From Candidatus Latescibacterota bacterium (GTDB lineage: Bacteria > Latescibacterota > MVCY01), in NCBI GenBank assembly GCA_030629295.1, contig DAOVPH010000124.1, positions 1 to 5,107 of the forward strand: a DNA stretch of 5,107 nt. The letters are read 5' to 3'. The translations under genes were made by a program, and so were the position numbers. Below the pieces are notes generated by a model. That model worked only from the letters and a program-made list of their open reading frames with translations. It was not told the origin of the DNA and ran no database searches. Below are positions 3,081-5,107 of the stretch, in pieces (the stretch's first letter is position 1; every line of letters starts with the position of its first letter).

Positions 3081-4286
3081 TCAAGCACCGAATTTCTTGA
3101 GTCTTAATGCATTAGCTAAGACCAAGGCAATTATCTCCGTAGCCGGAAAACGGCCCAGTCCGCCTGACAGACACTGAGACTCGGAAAATTCCTCCACCCG
3201 GTCTGGCCGACACCACTCAGAGAAAAGCAGCACCGGCACCGGATGCCAACTGTGGGCCTCAAGCAAAGACGGTGTAGAGTGATCACCGGTTATCACCACC
3301 ACATCTGGGTTCAATCCAGTTAGCCGGGGGATGCAACTGTCCACTTCTTCAATAATCTTTACCTTCCCGGCAAAATTCCCGTCCTCGCCAGTGCTGTCTG
3401 TTTTTTTGATGTGCAGGTAGAAAAAGTCATATTTAGCAAAATTATCAGCTAAGGTATTAAATTCATCGACAATCCTATCGCCACTGGACAGTAAATCCAT
3501 TCCCACCAACCGGGCTATCCCCTTATACATCGGGTAGGCAGCAATAGCAGCCGAGTTCAGTCCATAGACCTCGCTCATCGAGGGCACATCTGGATACTTG
3601 GCAAAACCTCGCAGCAGCACCATATTGGCAGGCCTCTCATGCTTGAGGAGTTCTCGGGCCTGTGAGATGAAATTGTTGGCTATCTCGCCGCTTTTGGCTG
3701 CTTCGGCCGAAATGGGCACAACATCCAACGGAGACAGCCCTACCTTTTGAGGATCAGAGTCAGTGAGCTGGTCGGAAAGTCCCTCTGCCCGGAAGATCAC
3801 CACTGCCCGATGTTCCTTTACTGGCTCAATGAAGAGTTCCACTCCCGGTATCTCTATCTTTCTGAGCTTGGCACAAAGCTGCTGGTTCCGCTCGGTGGGG
3901 ATCCTGCCCGCCCTCCTGTCGGTCACTATTCCCTTCCGGTCTATTGTGGCGAAGTTTATCCTCGCCGCCACATCGTTGAGGCCGAGTTCAAATCCCACCC
4001 CCAGTGCAGCCAGAGCACCCCGACCGATCTGATATTTGAGCGGATCGTAGCCAAAGAGGGACAAGTGAGCAGGGCCGCTGCCAGGGGTGATCCCTCGGCC
4101 GATGGGGTCGGCCATCCCACAGATGCCTCTGCGAGCCAGTTCATCCATATAGGGAGTGTGAGCGGCTTCCAGTTCGGTCTTCCCCGTCTTCGCGTCCGGC
4201 AAACCTCCCAAACCGTCGAGCACCAACAACACGATGCGGGCATCGTTTCTTACCGTTAGTCCCCTTACAATCTCTGCACTAATCAC
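3081..4286 (-). CDS. apgM: 2,3-bisphosphoglycerate-independent phosphoglycerate mutase, archaeal type (ApgM)
   Basis: A 401-residue cytosolic enzyme interconverting 3- and 2-phosphoglycerate in glycolysis and gluconeogenesis. It belongs to the alkaline-phosphatase superfamily and needs two metal ions. Length and motifs match the archaeal-type (ApgM) group, not the roughly 510-residue GpmI type. VLDGLGGLP (22-30) carries the first metal Asp (D24). GITPGSGPAHLSLFGYDP (65-82) holds the presumed nucleophile Ser70. YLHIKKTDSTGEDGN (290-304) and TGDHSTPSLLEAHSWHPVP (333-351) supply the remaining Asp/His ligands. The insert domain lies between about residues 110 and 235. The start is a GTG (4286-4284), chosen from the AGGAGG 9 nt upstream; the nearby ATG at 4294 is out of frame. 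It overlaps the end of enolase by 8 nt, indicating translational coupling with the next enzyme of the pathway. Present in many archaea and some bacterial lineages. Confidence 0.95.
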   Translation of the reverse strand: MISAEIVRGLTVRNDARIVLLVLDGLGGLPDAKTGKTELEAAHTPYMDELARRGICGMADPIGRGITPGSGPAHLSLFGYDPLKYQIGRGALAALGVGFELGLNDVAARINFATIDRKGIVTDRRAGRIPTERNQQLCAKLRKIEIPGVELFIEPVKEHRAVVIFRAEGLSDQLTDSDPQKVGLSPLDVVPISAEAAKSGEIANNFISQARELLKHERPANMVLLRGFAKYPDVPSMSEVYGLNSAAIAAYPMYKGIARLVGMDLLSSGDRIVDEFNTLADNFAKYDFFYLHIKKTDSTGEDGNFAGKVKIIEEVDSCIPRLTGLNPDVVVITGDHSTPSLLEAHSWHPVPVLLFSEWCRPDRVEEFSESQCLSGGLGRFPATEIIALVLANALRLKKFGA

Positions 4287-5107
4287 TTCCGCATTCCTCC
4301 TTCCCTAACAGGAGACCGCCCAACCGGGGGGAGAAAACCGCCGCCTCGCCCAGCTCTTCTTCTATCCGCAACAGCTGGTTGTATTTGGCAATCCGGTCTG
4401 TCCGGGAGACCGAACCGGTCTTTATCTGCCCGCTGTTACAGGCTACGGCAAGGTCGGCTATAGTGGTATCTTCTGTCTCCCCAGAGCGATGAGAGATGAC
4501 CGTTGTGTAAGAGGCCCTTTTAGCCATCTCAATAGTGTCTAAGGTCTCGGTAAGAGTACCGATTTGATTGAGTTTAATGAGAATAGAATTAGCAACTCCT
4601 CGCTCAATCCCTTGCTTCAAGAGCTTACTGTTGGTGACAAACAGATCATCGCCCACGACCTGAATCTTCTGGCCTAAACGCTGGGTAAGTCTCTGCCAGC
4701 CCTCCCAATCCCCTTCTGCCATTCCATCTTCGATAGAGATAATGGGATATCTTTCTACCAAATCAGCATAGAAATCGACCATTTCTTCTGATGTTTTCTC
4801 CGGCTGTTTCTCGCTGTTCAAGATGTAGCGACCGCTCTGGTAGAATTCGCTGGCAGCGGGATCAAGGGCGACAGCCACATCTTGTCCTGGTTTAAATCCG
4901 GCCTTCTCAATTGCCTGTACTATTACTTCAATGGCCTCTTCGTTGGAAGACAGACTGGGGGCAAATCCGCCCTCATCTCCCACAGCAGTGCTGTAACCAG
5001 AGCTCTTTAGCACTGCCTTGAGGTTATGAAACACCTCTGCTCCCATTCGTAGGGCTTGGGTGAAACGGCAGGCTCCGATCGGGACTATCATAAATTCCTG
5101 CAAATCC
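4279..5107 (-). CDS. eno: Enolase, C-terminal part (5' end beyond the window)
   Basis: Phosphopyruvate hydratase, converting 2-phosphoglycerate to phosphoenolpyruvate; cytosolic, Mg-dependent, usually an octamer or dimer. The visible 275 or so residues cover the C-terminal barrel of a protein normally about 430 long. The frame is open to the window edge (DLQEFMIVP is internal in enolases), so no start lies here. Counting from Leu at 5103: GDEGGFAP (42-49, catalytic Glu44); metal ligands D81 in ALDPAASEF, E125 in SIEDGMAE and D152 in GDDLFVTN; catalytic Lys177 in KLNQIGTLTE; the active-site loop SHRSGETED (204-212); and Lys228 in SGQIKTGS. All key residues are intact. The stop (TAG at 4281-4279) lies inside apgM, giving an 8-nt overlap. 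The eno-apgM pair joins two consecutive steps of lower glycolysis. Confidence 0.97.
   Translation of the reverse strand, partial: DLQEFMIVPIGACRFTQALRMGAEVFHNLKAVLKSSGYSTAVGDEGGFAPSLSSNEEAIEVIVQAIEKAGFKPGQDVAVALDPAASEFYQSGRYILNSEKQPEKTSEEMVDFYADLVERYPIISIEDGMAEGDWEGWQRLTQRLGQKIQVVGDDLFVTNSKLLKQGIERGVANSILIKLNQIGTLTETLDTIEMAKRASYTTVISHRSGETEDTTIADLAVACNSGQIKTGSVSRTDRIAKYNQLLRIEEELGEAAVFSPRLGGLLLGKEECGSD
4296..4301 (-). promoter_or_regulatory. Ribosome binding site setting the apgM GTG start
   Basis: AGGAGG on the minus strand (plus-strand cctcct) lies inside the last codons of enolase, 9 nt before the GTG at 4286. It decides the start: the ATG between them (4294-4292) is in another frame and only 1 nt from the site. 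Confidence 0.75.

Noticed and set aside
3747..4259. Long plus-strand ORF of 170 codons and other ORFs inside apgM
   Set aside because: These are shadow frames of the well-conserved apgM gene, with no RBS or protein family pattern.

Overview
The window comes from a bacterial chromosome. Shine-Dalgarno sites, a sigma-70-type promoter, a tRNA-Pro with the bacterial C1-G72 pair and encoded CCA, and an integron-type recombinase all point to Bacteria. The phylum cannot be fixed from the sequence. The archaeal-type phosphoglycerate mutase (ApgM) beside enolase, and a flavin TIM-barrel protein of a type best known from archaea, would suit lineages such as Chloroflexota/Dehalococcoidia or anaerobic candidate phyla; this is a guess. 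Every gene reads on the minus strand, so the biological order runs from right to left.

Right part (5107 to 2896) is housekeeping: the 3' portion of enolase (eno), then a GTG-started apgM overlapping it by 8 nt, which together interconvert 3-phosphoglycerate and phosphoenolpyruvate. A clear promoter, an intact tRNA-Pro(TGG) and a tRNA-Arg(TCT) cut off exactly at the end of its anticodon loop follow.

Middle part (about 2860 to 950) is an accessory island that I read as the relic of a chromosomal integron. It holds (i) a short ORF tail with an intrinsic terminator; (ii) an integron-integrase (intI) pseudogene with an in-frame stop, a large internal deletion, a 1-nt insertion and loss of the catalytic tyrosine; (iii) an attI-like region ending in a GTTAGGC crossover; (iv) a complete 674-bp AT-rich cassette with an HD-like protein and a 137-bp attC site; and (v) a second cassette start carrying an RHH antitoxin/Doc (Fic) toxin pair, with no attC visible after it. 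The intI relic points the same way as the cassettes, the 'reverse' layout known in few integrons.

Left part (about 950 to 1) is a gene for an FMN-type TIM-barrel protein (nifR3/Dus-like), followed by the first 14 codons of a gene starting with a signal-peptide-like sequence.

The relic has no working recombinase of its own here. The toxin-antitoxin pair may have helped keep the locus.
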